This document shows positions 4,920 through 5,933 of a DNA stretch of 5,933 nt, in pieces; the first letter of the stretch is position 1, and the number at the start of each line of letters is the position of its first letter. Location: the NCBI GenBank assembly GCA_900554855.1, contig USIZ01000092.1:1-5933 (forward strand), read 5' to 3'. The DNA comes from an uncultured Eubacteriales bacterium. Its GTDB lineage: Bacteria; Bacillota; Clostridia; Oscillospirales; Oscillospiraceae. Below the pieces are notes generated by a model. The model searched no databases. It was not told the origin of the DNA and was given only the letters and a program-made list of their open reading frames with translations. A program made the translations under genes and the position numbers.

Positions 4920-5144
4920 ATGACTGGTACTCTGTTAGCCATTGGCGCCGGCATCGCTGTTATCTGCTGTCTAGGCGCCGGCATCGGCATCGGCATCGCC
5001 ACCGGCCACGCCTGCGACGCCATCGCCCGTCAGCCCGAGGCCTCCGGCAAGATCAACAGCACCATGATCCTGGGCTGCGCTCTGGCTGAGGCTACCGCTA
5101 TTTACGGCTTCGTCATCGGTCTGATGATCCTGTTCGTCCTCTAA
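4920..5144 (+). CDS. atpE: F1Fo ATP synthase subunit c
   Basis: The rotor-ring proteolipid of 74 residues: two membrane helices joined by the polar ARQPE loop (36-40), which touches the central stalk. Helix 1 carries the packing motif GxGxGxG at Gly19, 21, 23 and 25, with Gly29 after it. Helix 2 carries the ion-binding carboxylate Glu57 in ALAEATAIYGF. In sodium rings such as that of Ilyobacter, the ligands include Gln32, Ser66 and Thr67. Here the first two positions read Ile24 and Ala58, while Thr59 and Tyr62 remain. I therefore infer proton coupling, with moderate trust. AAGGAG (4906-4911) lies 8 bases before the ATG, the best-spaced site of the operon, as expected for the subunit needed in most copies. 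Three GGCATC units in tandem (4980-4997) encode Gly21-Ile26. Confidence 0.95.
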   Translation: MTGTLLAIGAGIAVICCLGAGIGIGIATGHACDAIARQPEASGKINSTMILGCALAEATAIYGFVIGLMILFVL

Positions 5145-5156
5145 TCCACCTCGTTT

Positions 5157-5173
5157 CCCCGCACTGTGCGGGG
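5157..5173 (+). promoter_or_regulatory. Intercistronic hairpin between atpE and atpF
   Basis: CCCCGCA (5157-5163) pairs perfectly with TGCGGGG (5167-5173) around a CTG loop, 12 bases after the atpE stop. It is GC-rich and stable, but is followed by an A-rich stretch, not a T-run, so full termination is unlikely. A stem here could protect the 3' end of an atpE-containing fragment, or dampen atpF relative to atpE. Confidence 0.6.
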
Positions 5174-5196
5174 CACAAAGAAAGCAGGTAACAAAG

Positions 5197-5679
5197 GTGC
5201 TAAGAATTGATATTAACCTGATCTTCACGGTCATCAATGTCCTTGTTCTCTGCGCTGCTGTCCGTATTTTCCTCTGGAAGCCCATCCACAAGATTCTGGA
5301 TGAGCGTCAGGCTCAGGCCGACTCCATGCTGACCGACGCCGTCAAGGCCAAAGAAGAGGCCGAGGCGCTGGTCGAGGAGCACAAGGCATCCATGGCCGGC
5401 ATTGAGCAGGAGAAGGCCGCCGCCGTGGCGGAGGCCAAGAAGCGTGCCCAGTCCGAGGGCACCCGCATCGTTGAGGAGGCCAAGAGCCGCGCTGACAGCA
5501 TTGTGCGCGAGGCAGAGACCGAGGGCCAGGCCCGGAAGGACGAGATCATCCGGCAGGCCAATAACGAGATCACCGAGATCATCGTCGCCGCCACCGCCAA
5601 GGTGGCCGGTGTTCCCGTCGGCGGAGACAGCGATCTCTACGACGAGTTCCTGAAGAAGGCGGGGGATACGCATGAGTAA
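5197..5679 (+). CDS. atpF: F1Fo ATP synthase subunit b
   Basis: The peripheral-stalk subunit that holds F1 still against the rotor. It has 160 residues, the family's normal length: one N-terminal membrane helix (about 5-27) beginning with the typical LRIDINLIFTVINVLVL, then WKPIHKILDER (27-37), then a long charged alpha-helix rich in Ala, Glu, Lys and Arg to about 137 that pairs as a right-handed coiled coil. The C-terminal end (ITEIIVAATAKVAG, 125-138) is the delta-binding region. The start is the GTG at 5197, chosen because the residues directly after it match the conserved beginning and GCAGG lies 8 bases upstream. The binding site is weaker than that of atpE. Its last eight bases overlap the start of atpH. 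Confidence 0.93.
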   Translation: MLRIDINLIFTVINVLVLCAAVRIFLWKPIHKILDERQAQADSMLTDAVKAKEEAEALVEEHKASMAGIEQEKAAAVAEAKKRAQSEGTRIVEEAKSRADSIVREAETEGQARKDEIIRQANNEITEIIVAATAKVAGVPVGGDSDLYDEFLKKAGDTHE

Positions 5680-5933
5680 GTCCGCCAAAGACTACGCCGA
5701 GCAGTGCCTCGGCCTCCACATCCCCATGACCGCTCTGACCGACACCGTCGCCATTTTCCATGATGTACCCGTGCTGCGCGAGCAGCTGAGTGATCCCACC
5801 CTTCCGATGGATCACAAGATGGACATCATCGACCGCATCATCCCGCTGGATGCCCGCGACCTCCTGAAGCTGATGTGCGTGGAGGATCAGCTGGATCTGC
5901 TGGAGGAGGTCAACGACCTCTACCACGCCCTGT
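5672..5933 (+). CDS. atpH: F1Fo ATP synthase delta subunit, N-terminal part (cut by right edge)
   Basis: The first 87 codons of the delta subunit, which joins the b stalk to the top of F1. The ATG at 5672 overlaps the end of atpF (ATGAGTAA, 5672-5679), so translation is probably coupled. The visible part is all alpha-helical, as in the delta N-terminal domain. It carries the family pattern 'V..LREQLSDPTLPMDHKMDIID' (about 34-53) followed by the DLLKLM and LDLLEEVNDLY helices. The first helix is unusual: the common YAKALFELA reads YAEQCLGLH and is followed by a shorter than usual run to the next helix. Identification rests on place in the operon plus this helical pattern. The rest, with the C-terminal b-binding domain, is outside the window. 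Confidence 0.85.
   Translation, partial: MSKSAKDYAEQCLGLHIPMTALTDTVAIFHDVPVLREQLSDPTLPMDHKMDIIDRIIPLDARDLLKLMCVEDQLDLLEEVNDLYHAL

Noticed and set aside
4160..5023. 287-codon minus-strand open frame opposite atpB and atpE
   Set aside because: It lies across two certain ATP synthase genes and their spacer, and its Gln/His/Asp-rich translation is typical of an antisense frame.

Overview
The window reads as chromosomal DNA of a gut-type, strictly fermentative member of the Clostridia, with the Oscillospiraceae the best guess. The grounds are GC-rich genes separated by AT-rich spacers, strong AAGGAG-type ribosome binding sites, GTG starts, and the atp gene order and protein style. No rRNA or marker gene is present, so this placement is an inference. 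I see no mobile element, CRISPR array, tRNA or rRNA.

Left half (about 1-2522, all minus strand): an apparent amino-acid operon read right to left. An Lrp/AsnC-type regulator comes first, behind a near-consensus sigma-A promoter. It overlaps by four bases (ATGA) a class I/II PLP aminotransferase. After 32 bases comes a ThrH-type HAD phosphatase (phosphoserine phosphatase/homoserine phosphotransferase family), and then, cut by the window edge, the N-terminus of a DUF1015 protein. ThrH together with DUF1015 points towards serine or phosphoserine metabolism, with the aminotransferase as a possible partner.

Centre (2523-3860): a 434-base divergent spacer separates the operon from a plus-strand gene for a four-helix membrane protein with two DUF2798-type repeats. 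This gene seems to have its own extended -10 promoter, followed by a strong terminator-like hairpin inside its leader. That arrangement suggests attenuation or a short leader RNA. A second AT-rich spacer of 424 bases carries the likely promoter of the ATP synthase operon, with an inverted repeat exactly where the mRNA should begin.

Right half (3861-5933, plus strand): the start of an F1Fo ATP synthase operon. The order is a small two-helix protein in the atpI/atpZ position, atpB (subunit a), atpE (subunit c), atpF (subunit b) and atpH (delta, cut by the right edge). Together they give the membrane rotor and stator of the complex and the delta connector to F1. The c-subunit ion site looks proton-type rather than sodium-type. 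Hairpins sit in the spacers before atpB and between atpE and atpF, where they could tune the uneven expression that the a1b2c(n) stoichiometry needs.

Nothing here is a clearly new system. The most interesting signals are the leader hairpin ahead of the DUF2798 gene, a shared 10-base motif in two spacers, the 5'-terminal hairpins, and the aminotransferase-ThrH-DUF1015 grouping.
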